This document shows positions 41,507 to 50,367 of a stretch of DNA of 64,000 bases, piece by piece. The notes below the pieces were generated by a model, which was not told where the DNA came from, ran no database searches, and saw only the letters and a list, made by a program, of their open reading frames with translations. Each line of letters begins with the position of its first letter. Position 1 is the first letter of the stretch. Source of the DNA: UBA11606 sp964504305 (lineage in GTDB: Bacteria > Actinomycetota > Acidimicrobiia > Acidimicrobiales > Aldehydirespiratoraceae); contig CAZDEB010000011.1 in the NCBI GenBank assembly GCA_964504305.1, positions 1 through 64,000 on the forward strand. Direction: 5' to 3'. Made by a program: the position numbers and the translations under genes.

Positions 41507-42393
41507 GCGAACTCTCGCGAGCCCCCGGAGCGATGCTCGTTCTCGGGACGGGCGTAGTGTTCAGTTTCGGGGCGTTGTTTTTCCGCGCTACTGACGACAT
41601 AGGTCCGTGGCAATACCTCACGTTTCGGGGTCTCGGGGCTGCGGCAGTGGCCGTGCCGTTCTTCTTGTTCAAGAACCGTCGAAATCTGCGCGCTTCGGTC
41701 GCGGCGATCGAGCGCGTGCATCTGGGTGCCGGAGTGATGCTCGGGGCGATGTTGTGTGTCTTCATCGTTGCTCTTTCTCAGGTCGACACGGCGTTCATCT
41801 TGTTCTTCCAGACTCTGGCGCCGATCGGGTCCGGAATCTTCTCGTGGCTGATCCTGGGCGAGCGGATGTCGCGCCAAGCCCGGATCGCGACCGCCATATC
41901 GTTGGCCGGCGTCACCGTCATGGTCGCCGGCGGGCTCGACGCCGGGGTCGGTTGGTCGATCGTGCTCGTGCTTTCTCTTCCCACGATGCTTGGCCTGTTC
42001 CCGGTTCTGATCAGGTCAGGGTCCTCGATGGACCCGATAGTTCCGGTGATGATCGGTGGCACGGTCGCCGCGACGATCAGTTTCTTCGTGAGCGTCGCCG
42101 GACCAGGGCTCGACGTGTCGGCGCACGACATGTGGCTCGGGCTGATCGCTGGCGCCGCGCTCGTTGGTATCCCTGTGCCGTTCCTCAACCTCGGCCAGCG
42201 GGCGGTGCTGGCACCCGAAGCAAACCTGCTGTTGATGACCGAGATCGTCCTTGCTCCGATATGGGTGTGGCTTGCCTACAACGAGCAGCCCACGGCCGCC
42301 ACCATGGCGGGCGGCTTGGTCATCTTGCTAGCGGTCGTGTGGCTGACGTTGGAGGCCATCAAGTCGGCCCGGGCGCCTAGGACGAGCAGCTAA
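41503..42393 (+). CDS. EamA/DMT-family permease
   Basis: Ten hydrophobic helices in two repeats of about five, the EamA layout for metabolite export. Family-like features include FRGLGAAAVAVPFF, FFQTLAPIGSGIFSWLILGERMS and the C-terminal YNEQPTAATMAGGLVILLAV. TTG 41503 within the MOSC stop, or ATG 41533, are the start options. It ends 17 bases inside the convergent selO gene. Confidence 0.85.
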   Translation: MSELSRAPGAMLVLGTGVVFSFGALFFRATDDIGPWQYLTFRGLGAAAVAVPFFLFKNRRNLRASVAAIERVHLGAGVMLGAMLCVFIVALSQVDTAFILFFQTLAPIGSGIFSWLILGERMSRQARIATAISLAGVTVMVAGGLDAGVGWSIVLVLSLPTMLGLFPVLIRSGSSMDPIVPVMIGGTVAATISFFVSVAGPGLDVSAHDMWLGLIAGAALVGIPVPFLNLGQRAVLAPEANLLLMTEIVLAPIWVWLAYNEQPTAATMAGGLVILLAVVWLTLEAIKSARAPRTSS

Positions 42394-43975
42394 GCATCGA
42401 ACAACCGGGTCGGGTGCGGGCCCAGTCGGGCCGTTTCTGAGCGAAGCGCTCCTTGCCCGGCTGCTGTTCGTATGGACTGCGCAACACGTCGAGTAGTTCG
42501 CTGATCATCGCCGCGTCGCCGTTGGCGGCATCGTCAATAGCGAGTTGGGCCAGATAGTTGCGCAACACATACAACGGGTTGACGGCGTTCATCGAGACGC
42601 GCCGGTCGCCATCCGTTCGTCCGCTTTCGGTTATGCGCTTGCGGTAGTCGCGCAACCATGTTGTGGTTGCGGCGCGGATGTCGCCGACAAGTTGTTGGGG
42701 CTGGTAATAGGCATCGGCTAGCGGGGCCAGAAGATCTTCGTCGAGGGGCTCGTCTACCGAGTCGGACACGGCAACGTCGGCGAGCCCCCGAAAGAACAGC
42801 GTCATGTCGGTCTCGATCGTGGCCAAAATTTCGAGCAGCGACGTGACAAGCTGCGGGTCGCGTTCGGCATCGAAGTCGGGGATGCCCAACTTGGCCACCA
42901 TCATTTCGATCCACTTTGTGTTGAAGGCCGCACCGTAACTGTCGAGGGCGTCCTGTAGCGGTTCGACCTCGCCAACGAGTGGGTAGATAGCGTTGGCCAG
43001 TTGAGTCAGGTTCCACTGGCCTATGTGGGGCTGAGCGCCAAATCGGTATCGCTTGTGTTGACGGTCGGTGGTATTGGGGGTCCACCCTGGGTCGTAGTCC
43101 TCGAGCCAGCCGTACGGTCCGTAGTCGATTGTGAGCCCGTGGATCGACATGTTGTCGGTGTTCATCACGCCATGGACGAAACCGACTCGTTGCCAGTGCA
43201 CGATCATTTCGGCGGTACGGCGGGCGATCTCGGCCAACCACCGAACGTAGGTCTCCGGCGATGGTTGGCCGAGCTCTGGGAAGTGGGTGCTGATGGTGTG
43301 GTCGGCGAGCGCCTTGAGAGTGCTGGTGTCGTCACGGGCGGCAAAGATCTCGAAGCTGCCGAAACGAATGAACGACGGAGCGACCCGACACACAACCGCA
43401 CCCGGCTCGTAGGCCGCGTTGCCGTCGTAGAACATGTCGCGCATCACCTGGTCGCCAGTGGTGGCCAAACTCAGCGCGCGGGTGGTCGGAACACCGAGGT
43501 GATGCATTGCTTCGCTACAGAGGAACTCTCGCACCGAGCTTCGCAGCACGGCGAGACCGTCGGCCGAGCGCGAGTACGGAGTTGGTCCCGCGCCCTTGAG
43601 TTGCAGCATGTGGCGATCGCCTTGGGCTATGACCTCGCCGAGGGTGATGGCGCGGCCGTCGCCGAGTTGGCCGGCCCAGTTACCGAACTGATGGCCGCCG
43701 TAACAAGCGGCGTGAGGGTCCATGGCGTCGAGGGTCTGGTTGCCCGAGAAAACCTGCACGAACTCGTCGCGGTCGACCACGGCGGAATCGAGACCCAGCA
43801 TTTCGAGGACCTCAGAGGAGTAAGCAAGGAGCCGAGGAGAGTGGGTCTGAACGGGCCGGACGCGGCTGAACGCGGCATCCCTGACCTGCCTTGGTCGGTT
43901 GAGGTCGCTGGGGTCGGCAGGCAACGAGGCGGTGAAGCTGTTGTCGAAGGTCAGGTCTTGGAGAGTCTGAGCCAT
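42377..43975 (-). CDS. selO: SelO/YdiU protein AMPylase (cysteine form)
   Basis: 532 residues of the pseudokinase family that transfers AMP from ATP to protein hydroxyls. Signatures: YGGHQFGNWAGQLGDGRAI, the Lys/Gly-rich QLKGAGPTPYSR, and VHGVMNTDNMSIHGLTIDYG with Asn and Asp of the inverted active site. The C-terminus ends CSMLSCSS; in selenoprotein O the second Cys is selenocysteine, and here it is an ordinary TGC/TGT-type Cys codon, not TGA. Redox stress responses are the known role of the family. Confidence 0.93.
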   Translation of the reverse strand: MAQTLQDLTFDNSFTASLPADPSDLNRPRQVRDAAFSRVRPVQTHSPRLLAYSSEVLEMLGLDSAVVDRDEFVQVFSGNQTLDAMDPHAACYGGHQFGNWAGQLGDGRAITLGEVIAQGDRHMLQLKGAGPTPYSRSADGLAVLRSSVREFLCSEAMHHLGVPTTRALSLATTGDQVMRDMFYDGNAAYEPGAVVCRVAPSFIRFGSFEIFAARDDTSTLKALADHTISTHFPELGQPSPETYVRWLAEIARRTAEMIVHWQRVGFVHGVMNTDNMSIHGLTIDYGPYGWLEDYDPGWTPNTTDRQHKRYRFGAQPHIGQWNLTQLANAIYPLVGEVEPLQDALDSYGAAFNTKWIEMMVAKLGIPDFDAERDPQLVTSLLEILATIETDMTLFFRGLADVAVSDSVDEPLDEDLLAPLADAYYQPQQLVGDIRAATTTWLRDYRKRITESGRTDGDRRVSMNAVNPLYVLRNYLAQLAIDDAANGDAAMISELLDVLRSPYEQQPGKERFAQKRPDWARTRPGCSMLSCSS

Positions 43976-44031
43976 CCGTCCAGACTACGGCCACCGCGCC
44001 GCCGAGGCGATGGCACGTGACACTATTGGGG

Positions 44032-44409
44032 ATGCGCAAACCATTAGCGAGTGACTCGGCGACGGCCGTGGGACCTTATAGCCATGGAATCGTTGCCGAT
44101 CCGTTCGTGTATCTGTCGGGCCAGACTCCGCTCGATCCCAACACCGGCGAACTGGCATTGGGCGGGATCGGGGCCCAAACCAACCAATGTCTCGACAACC
44201 TGTTTGGTGTCTTGGCCGCCGACGGACTTGACGAGTCCGACGTGATCAAGTGCAACGTGTATCTCACCGACATGGCCGACTTTGCCGACCTGAACGCCGC
44301 CTATCTTGGCCGTTTTGTTGCGCCGTACCCGGCCCGGACCACGGTGGGCGTTGCGGCCCTGCCTTTGGGGGCCAGCGTCGAGATCGAGATCGTGGCCCGA
44401 CGGCGATGA
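44032..44409 (+). CDS. RidA-family (YjgF/UK114) deaminase
   Basis: 125 residues. The family strand and loop pattern is present (PYSHGIVADPFVYLSGQTPLDP, then CNVYLTDMADFADLNAAY), and the catalytic-type Arg in YPARTTVGV is kept, so hydrolysis of reactive enamine/imine intermediates is likely. ATG 44032 follows a CACTAT box by five bases. The stop overlaps the Rieske oxygenase start (ATGA), hinting that it clears imines in the same pathway. Confidence 0.87.
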   Translation: MRKPLASDSATAVGPYSHGIVADPFVYLSGQTPLDPNTGELALGGIGAQTNQCLDNLFGVLAADGLDESDVIKCNVYLTDMADFADLNAAYLGRFVAPYPARTTVGVAALPLGASVEIEIVARRR

Positions 44410-45557
44410 CAACGCTCGACGCTCGACCCAGCCCGCTATCGGCCGAATTGGCGCAAGGCCTGCGCCGGTCGGGTGCGCTGAGCCTGCCCCCGGCTTGTTA
44501 CCACGACCCGGCGGTTGCCGAATTTGAGGCTGACGTGATATTTCGGCGCGGGTGGGTCGGGGTTGGCCGTCGTGACCGATGGTTGGCCCGCGGCGATTTC
44601 TCAGCTGTTGAGGTCGGCGGGGTCGCGGTGCTGATCGCGCTCGACGACCAAGGCGAGCTTCGGGCATTCAGCAACACGTGTCGTCACCGAGGGTCACAAC
44701 TGGTCGAGGGAGACGGCAACTGCTCTCGGATCCGGTGCCCTTTCCACGCGTGGACCTACGCGCTTGATGGTCGACTCGTGGGTGCGGCGAGCATGGCCGA
44801 GACACCCAACTTCGACAAGGCCGACTATCCGCTCCACGAGTTCGCTCTTGGCGAGCACGACGGCTTCGTCTTTGTTTGTCTCGCTTCTGATCCGCCGCCC
44901 TTTGGTGACTGGGTTGGAACGTTTTCGCAGGTCCACGAGTCTTGGCCGTTGGCCGATCTGGTGACGGTCCGACGTCGAGAATTCTCTGTTGAATGCAACT
45001 GGAAGGCCTTCGCCGAGGTGTTCAACGAGTACTACCACCTGCCCTACGTGCACTCGAGCAGCATCGACGGACTCTACGGTGAGCCCGATGACACCGACGA
45101 CGTCTCCGGGGCGTTCACAACCCAGTTCGGCGTCACCGCCGGTACCGCAGGGCTGCTCCAAGACGATCAACGTCAGGCTCTGCCGGCAATGCCGGGCCTG
45201 TCGGGTCGCGATGCGACCGGCGTTCGTTACTCGTGGCTGTATCCCAACATCGTCACGGCGATCGGCGTTGATGCCATGTGGATGTACGAGATTTATCCCT
45301 CCGGACCCGACCGGTGCGATTGTGCCCAAGTGGTGTGCTTCCCGCAAAGCACCATCGATAGTGCCGGATTTTCTGATAAAGCCACGACCTATCTAGAGCG
45401 AATGGATGTGGCGATCAACGAAGATATTCCGGTGCTCGAGCGTCAACATCGCGGCTTGAGGTCGCCGTTCGCAGCTCAAGGACCGTTCTCTCATCTCGAA
45501 CCCAGCGTGGCCAACTTTGCCCGCTGGTACGCCGAGCAGCTGCTGGGTACTGGCTGA
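44406..45557 (+). CDS. Rieske non-heme iron oxygenase, alpha-subunit type
   Basis: 383 residues. The N-terminal Rieske domain has Cys92-x-His94 and Cys111-x2-His114 for the [2Fe-2S] cluster. The catalytic domain carries the facial-triad histidines His211 and His216 in NEYYHLPYVH. Such enzymes use electrons from a separate reductase, not seen nearby, to hydroxylate or demethylate aromatic or quaternary-amine substrates. Start ATG 44406 is within the RidA stop. The longer frame from 44250 lies inside ridA. Substrate unknown. Confidence 0.87.
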   Translation: MTTLDARPSPLSAELAQGLRRSGALSLPPACYHDPAVAEFEADVIFRRGWVGVGRRDRWLARGDFSAVEVGGVAVLIALDDQGELRAFSNTCRHRGSQLVEGDGNCSRIRCPFHAWTYALDGRLVGAASMAETPNFDKADYPLHEFALGEHDGFVFVCLASDPPPFGDWVGTFSQVHESWPLADLVTVRRREFSVECNWKAFAEVFNEYYHLPYVHSSSIDGLYGEPDDTDDVSGAFTTQFGVTAGTAGLLQDDQRQALPAMPGLSGRDATGVRYSWLYPNIVTAIGVDAMWMYEIYPSGPDRCDCAQVVCFPQSTIDSAGFSDKATTYLERMDVAINEDIPVLERQHRGLRSPFAAQGPFSHLEPSVANFARWYAEQLLGTG

Positions 45558-45580
45558 ACCGAAGCGCGGTCGGTTCAGCC
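45552..45580. terminator. Bidirectional hairpin between convergent genes
   Basis: GGCTGAACCG (45552-45561) pairs perfectly with CGGTTCAGCC (45571-45580) around nine bases. It overlaps the stop codons of both the Rieske gene and the VanY-SLH gene. There is no strong U run, so it may act in both directions or merely stabilise both 3' ends. Confidence 0.65.
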
Positions 45581-46846
45581 AGGGACCGACATCTTGAACC
45601 GGTGCAAGAAGGCGGCGATTTGGGCTCGCGTCGCGGTGTCGTCTGGAGAGAACATACGGGCAGCAGTGCCCTTCGTGATTCCGCTCTCGGTGGCCCACTT
45701 GATGGCGTGGATCGCGAAACCATCGGGTTCGACGTCGTCAAATTTGAGTGGCGTGGTCATTGCGGGACGGCCCACCGCTCGCCATAGGAACGTAACGAAT
45801 TCGGCTCGGGTCAGTGGAGTGTCGGGGGAGAAGGTAGTAGTCGATGTGCCGGTGGTGATCGCTCGTCCGGTCATCCACCTGACCGGTTCGAAATAGAACG
45901 AGCCGGGAGGTACGTCGTCGAAGGGAACTATGGAGTTTGATGGTGGCTTGTTGAAGAGTCGCCAGAGGAAAGTTGCGGCTTGGCCGCGGGTCACTGTTTC
46001 GTTGGTGCAGAAGCGCACCGCATCACAGCCGGTGGTGATTCCCTCGGCCGCCAACCACTCGATGTCGCTCGCGAGGCCGGTGTTCAAGGTGTCGCAGAAT
46101 CGACGCCCGGGCGTGGGTGTGAAGTCGCCACAAACAATGTTTTGGGCGCCGACCCACACGAACTCCCAAGGTTCTGGCTCGGGCCCTCCAGGGGGCGCGC
46201 CGGCCGGGTAGCTCGGTAACCAGCCAAAGGTCTTGGCATTGGCCCAGTCGTTGGCGGCAAGCCATGCGTAGGCGTCGGTGGTGGCGAAATCGTGAAGGAC
46301 CGACGAGCCCGAGCGGACATCGATCGCGTACCCGGTGTGGTGCTTTGAGTATCCAGGAGCGGCCGACAACTTTAGGAGTTCGTCGATGGCCGCGTCGGTT
46401 GTGTCGGTCATGAGACCAAGGAAGATTCGAGTTTGATGGCCAACGTCGCGGTAGCCGGACGTGAGCGAGATCGAGTGACCGGCCGCCGCGGCCGCTGCTT
46501 GCAGCTCCTCCCATGCAGCCGAGGCCCCGGCTTGGAGGAGGTATCCGTCGGTACGAACAAGCGGCCCGGACGCCTCGGGGCGTTGGCGATAGCCACGAGC
46601 CTCGGCTAGGTCTCTGATTCGGGCGTCGAGGACCGGGTCCGCGGTGATAGGCGGCGGGTCGCCAACGGGGAGCAGCCCCGGCAGGCGAGCGAAGTCGAAC
46701 GAGGCGACGAGCTCGTCAGGGGTGTGACGGGTCGCGGCAACTGCGTCGCCAAGTGGATCAGCGGCCGAGGCGGGAGCGGCAGTGAGCGCGAAAGCAACGA
46801 CAATCGCAAGTAGCGCTCGCCCGCGGAAGAGTTGATTCGTCAACAT
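45575..46846 (-). CDS. Exported VanY-type peptidase with three S-layer homology repeats
   Basis: 423 residues: Sec signal peptide (about 1-28, cut after ASA), a VanY/D-Ala-D-Ala carboxypeptidase domain (about 70-235) and three SLH repeats (about 255-420) for wall attachment. The zinc motif S-x-H-x2-G-x-A-x-D is intact (Ser167, His169, Gly172, Ala174, Asp176). The third zinc ligand normally in E-P-W-H is replaced: residues 225-228 read EPWE, so Glu228 stands where His is expected. Activity is therefore uncertain. ATG 46846 is chosen because it begins the signal peptide. Confidence 0.83.
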   Translation of the reverse strand: MLTNQLFRGRALLAIVVAFALTAAPASAADPLGDAVAATRHTPDELVASFDFARLPGLLPVGDPPPITADPVLDARIRDLAEARGYRQRPEASGPLVRTDGYLLQAGASAAWEELQAAAAAAGHSISLTSGYRDVGHQTRIFLGLMTDTTDAAIDELLKLSAAPGYSKHHTGYAIDVRSGSSVLHDFATTDAYAWLAANDWANAKTFGWLPSYPAGAPPGGPEPEPWEFVWVGAQNIVCGDFTPTPGRRFCDTLNTGLASDIEWLAAEGITTGCDAVRFCTNETVTRGQAATFLWRLFNKPPSNSIVPFDDVPPGSFYFEPVRWMTGRAITTGTSTTTFSPDTPLTRAEFVTFLWRAVGRPAMTTPLKFDDVEPDGFAIHAIKWATESGITKGTAARMFSPDDTATRAQIAAFLHRFKMSVPG

Positions 46847-46857
46847 CGGCGCTGACG

Positions 46858-48189
46858 TTACCGAGTTTGGGCCCGGTCGCCGGGTACATCGTGGCGAGCG
46901 GCCTCGATCTTGGCGGTGGTCAACTTGGGAGCCGCGAAGACAAACAGCAGAATCTGCAGTCCGCCGGCGATGAGCCATGGTAGGCGCAGCGCTGTTTCGC
47001 GGCTGAGGGTCGTGTCGCCAACGGCCACGATCAGTCCGCCGGCGATGGCCCCGATAGGCATCATTCCCCAGGCAAAGAAGCGGTAGACACTGTTGACGCG
47101 GCCGAGCAGTTCGTCAGGGATGATGGTTTGGCGCAAGCTGACGGTGATGACATTCCACAAAACGCCCAGCAGCATGTAAACGGCAAACATCATCCAAACG
47201 AAAGGCCACCAGTTGGCGAACCCGATCGCCGCGGTGGATATCCCGCCGACTATCAACGTGAGCCATAGCGAAGGTCCGGTCCCGATCCGACGCGAGATTG
47301 ACGAAGCCGACCAGCCGCCGATGATCCCACCCACCGCGCCGCCGGTACTGACCAGCGCGAACTCGGTGGCCGAGGTGTCGAGAACTTCTTGGGCGAACAG
47401 CACAAAGACCGAAGCCGTCATCATCCCGATGGCGTTGAGCAAACCCAAGATGATTGCCATGGGACGCAAAAGGTCGTGGCGCCACAACCAACCGAACCCC
47501 TCGGCTAGTTCGGTGCGCCACGGTTTGCGGTCTTGTACTCGAGGCGGGGGAGTGCGGGTTGCGGTCGGTATCAGCGCGATCAGCACGGCCGCCACCGCGA
47601 ACGTGACGGCGTCCACAAAGAATGGGAGCGAGAAAGTCACGGCGATGAGCAAAGCGCCGAGCGGCGGGCCGGCGAAGGTGTTGGCAATTTGCTCGGTGCT
47701 CCATAACCGACCGTTGGCTTTCTCGAGCTGGTCGGACTCGACGATCGACGGCATGAAGGTTTGCGCCGCGTTGTCGTACAAGACCTCGCCGATGCCGAGA
47801 AGGGCGGTGGCGGCGAGCACTACGAGGTACAGCCCAACCCTCGTGTCGAAACCAAGATCGGCGTTGCTCAAAACGTCGGGACCCGGCAGCGAGTCCTGGG
47901 CGCCGAGCACGACCATCGCCACTCCAAGAGTAAGCGCCGCTCGGACCGCGCTGGCCGACATCATCAGCGTGCGACGGTTGTAGCGATCGGTTATTACGCC
48001 GGCCGGGAGGCTGAACAGAAGCCACGGGAGGCGTTGCACGACGCCGACCAACGCGATCAACAGCGGGTTGCGGGTCAGAGCGGTAGCGAGCCACGGATAA
48101 GCAATCATGGCCACGCCGTCGCCAAGGTTGGAGATGGTGCTGGCGCTGAACAGTTTGCGGTAGTTCGGGCCCAGCGCCGTGTTACTCAT
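46858..48189 (-). CDS. MFS permease
   Basis: 443 residues with about 11-12 transmembrane helices and a central loop of roughly 25 residues. The loop between helices 2 and 3 (GVITDRYNRR) matches the MFS signature G-x3-D-R-x-G-R-R in part. It resembles the enterobactin-exporter-like MFS_3 group. ATG 48189 overlaps the stop of doeB (ATGA), so it is translated with the ectoine genes and may carry a substrate or product of that pathway. Confidence 0.87.
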   Translation of the reverse strand: MSNTALGPNYRKLFSASTISNLGDGVAMIAYPWLATALTRNPLLIALVGVVQRLPWLLFSLPAGVITDRYNRRTLMMSASAVRAALTLGVAMVVLGAQDSLPGPDVLSNADLGFDTRVGLYLVVLAATALLGIGEVLYDNAAQTFMPSIVESDQLEKANGRLWSTEQIANTFAGPPLGALLIAVTFSLPFFVDAVTFAVAAVLIALIPTATRTPPPRVQDRKPWRTELAEGFGWLWRHDLLRPMAIILGLLNAIGMMTASVFVLFAQEVLDTSATEFALVSTGGAVGGIIGGWSASSISRRIGTGPSLWLTLIVGGISTAAIGFANWWPFVWMMFAVYMLLGVLWNVITVSLRQTIIPDELLGRVNSVYRFFAWGMMPIGAIAGGLIVAVGDTTLSRETALRLPWLIAGGLQILLFVFAAPKLTTAKIEAARHDVPGDRAQTR

Positions 48190-49184
48190 CCAACGATTGT
48201 GCCCTGCATTGCGACGGAGTCGCCGAGCTTTATCAGCCCCGGGAAGTGACGCATGGCCAGGATGCCGTCGATAGTGGCGTGATAGTCGACCGGTTCGCGG
48301 CCAAGATGGACCGGATCGTGGACTCGAGCAATGACCTGCCCAACCGAGATCGGGTCGCCGAGGGCCACGACCCACTCGATTAGGCCCTCGCTGTCACTGG
48401 TGATGTAGGCACCGTCGAGGGGAATGTCGAGAAATCGGGTGGGAGCCGGCTCGATATCGCCGGCGAGCACGCCGGCGTGCTTCAACACGTTGCGCACTCC
48501 TCGCAGAGTTATTTCGGCCCAATCGGGCCTGGTGGTACCGGTGCCGCCCAGTTCGGTGGTGATGAAAACCTTGCCGCTTTCTTCGACGAGCGTGTCCCAC
48601 ATGCCGAGCGTGTCGATCTCGACCAGCTTGCATGTGTAGGGCGCGGCGAAGGCCTTGGCGTACTCCCAGCCGCGGGCCTCGCTGGCTTTGTCGTCGAGGA
48701 CGTGCGTGCAGGCCATCGGCACGAACTCGAGTGTCTTGCCTCCGTCGTGAATGTCCATCACGACATCGGCGAGCGGCAGGACGTAGCGGCCCATGAAATC
48801 GGCGATCTTTTCGGTCACGCTTCCGTCGGGACGGCCCGGGAAGGCCCGGTTGAGATTGACCTTGTCGATAGGAGAGGTGCGGGTGGCCGCCGCGAACGCC
48901 GGTTGGTTCATAGTGGGAACGGCGATAATGCGGCCGTTCACATCGGCGGCGTCGATCGTGCTGAGCATCCTCATCAGCGCCAGTGGCCCTTGGTATTCGT
49001 CTCCGTGGTTACCGCCGGTGAGTAGCACCGTTGGGCCTTCGCCGTTGGCGACCACCGATATGGGGATCATCACCGCGCCATACGCTGATCCGTCGTGGCT
49101 GTGGGGCAGCTTCAAGAACCCGTGTTGGATCCCCGCAGCATCAAAATCGACGGTTGGCGAGATGGGCGAGGCGATGTCGGTCAC
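48186..49184 (-). CDS. doeB: N-alpha-acetyl-L-2,4-diaminobutyrate deacetylase
   Basis: AstE/AspA-type zinc deacylase of 332 residues. Zn ligands His60 and Glu63 lie in GGNHGDEYQGP and His146 in MDIHDGG, with NLNRAFPG as the substrate loop. Length and context match DoeB (EutE), which removes acetate from the open-ring product of ectoine hydrolysis. GTG 49184 starts one base after the doeA stop. Aspartoacylase-like alternatives are less likely given the neighbour. Confidence 0.88.
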   Translation of the reverse strand: MTDIASPISPTVDFDAAGIQHGFLKLPHSHDGSAYGAVMIPISVVANGEGPTVLLTGGNHGDEYQGPLALMRMLSTIDAADVNGRIIAVPTMNQPAFAAATRTSPIDKVNLNRAFPGRPDGSVTEKIADFMGRYVLPLADVVMDIHDGGKTLEFVPMACTHVLDDKASEARGWEYAKAFAAPYTCKLVEIDTLGMWDTLVEESGKVFITTELGGTGTTRPDWAEITLRGVRNVLKHAGVLAGDIEPAPTRFLDIPLDGAYITSDSEGLIEWVVALGDPISVGQVIARVHDPVHLGREPVDYHATIDGILAMRHFPGLIKLGDSVAMQGTIVG

Positions 49185-49185
49185 T

Positions 49186-50367
49186 TCAGTCCTTCACGAA
49201 GAGCTGTCGGGGAACGTTGGCCAGCGGTTCGCAGCCCGACTCGGTGATCAGGATCGACTCGGTGATTTCGAGGCCCCACGTTTCTTGCCAGAGCGCGGGC
49301 ATGAAGTGAATTGTCATGCCCGGTTCGAACACCGTGGTGTCGCCGGGTCGGATGCTGATGTTGCGCTCGCCCCAGTCGGGGGGATAGCTGCACCCGATGC
49401 TGTAGCCGGCTCGGCTTTCTTTGTCGTAGCCGTGAGACCGCAGTTCGTCGATGAACGCTTTGTGCATGTCTTCGCACGTGTTGCCCGGTTTGGCGGCCGC
49501 CATCCCGGTCTGCATTGATGAAAGCAGCGCCGCTTCGGCATCGAACCATTCCTGAGCTGGTGTTCCCAGATGCACGGTGCGACACAACGGCACGTGATAG
49601 CGCTTGTGGACCCCGGCGATCTCGAAGAAGGTGCCGGTGCCGGTCTCGAATGGTTTGTCGTCCCACGTGAGGTGAGCGGCGGTGGCGTCGAGGCCGGTTG
49701 GCACTAGCGGCACGATCGCTGGATAGTCGCCCCCGTCGGTGTCGGTGCCAGAAATAGCGGCGTGATAGATCTCGGCGACCAGCTCGTTCTTGCGTAAACC
49801 CGGTTCGATCCGTTCGAGAATCCGCTCGTGCATCTTCTCGACAATCTGGGCCGCGACACGCATGTAGGCGATCTCTTGGGGCGACTTAACAAGTCGCTGC
49901 CAATTGACCAAGCTGGTCGCGTCGATGATCGAGGCGTTGGGTAGACCGGCCACGAGGCAGCCATGGGCCCGAGCCGAGTAGTAGTAGTTGTCGAGTTCGA
50001 CGCCCGTGCGGTGAGCGGCCCAGCCCCGCGCCGTCAAGATTTCGGCGAGGTTCTCCATGGCGTGGCGTTCGGTCGACATCACGTAGTGATCGGCATATCC
50101 GATGATGTCGTCCGCTGGGAGATAAGTAGTGCGGGCAGCGCCGGGCGCGTCCATATTGCGACCGAACCACAATGGCGTGCCGGTCGGGCCGACTACGACG
50201 CACTGAGGGGTGTAGAACGACCAGCCGTCGTAGCCGGTGAGCCACGCCATGTTGGACGGATCGTGCACGATTAGCACTTCGAGCCCTTGAGCCTGCATCG
50301 CCGCTCTGGTCTTGGCGAGGCGGGCGGCGAACTCGTCGCGACTGAAATGAAGGTTTGGTTCGGTCAT
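49186..50367 (-). CDS. doeA: Ectoine hydrolase
   Basis: M24 (creatinase/prolidase-like) enzyme of 393 residues that opens the ectoine ring to N-acetyl-diaminobutyrate. N-terminal creatinase domain (PSNMAWLTGYDGWSFYTPQCV) and a C-terminal pita-bread domain with GYSIGCSYPPDWGE, as in DoeA/EutD. The ATG overlaps the upstream PLP gene stop (TGATG at 50367) and doeB follows immediately, so the pair forms a coherent ectoine-catabolic unit. Confidence 0.9.
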   Translation of the reverse strand: MTEPNLHFSRDEFAARLAKTRAAMQAQGLEVLIVHDPSNMAWLTGYDGWSFYTPQCVVVGPTGTPLWFGRNMDAPGAARTTYLPADDIIGYADHYVMSTERHAMENLAEILTARGWAAHRTGVELDNYYYSARAHGCLVAGLPNASIIDATSLVNWQRLVKSPQEIAYMRVAAQIVEKMHERILERIEPGLRKNELVAEIYHAAISGTDTDGGDYPAIVPLVPTGLDATAAHLTWDDKPFETGTGTFFEIAGVHKRYHVPLCRTVHLGTPAQEWFDAEAALLSSMQTGMAAAKPGNTCEDMHKAFIDELRSHGYDKESRAGYSIGCSYPPDWGERNISIRPGDTTVFEPGMTIHFMPALWQETWGLEITESILITESGCEPLANVPRQLFVKD

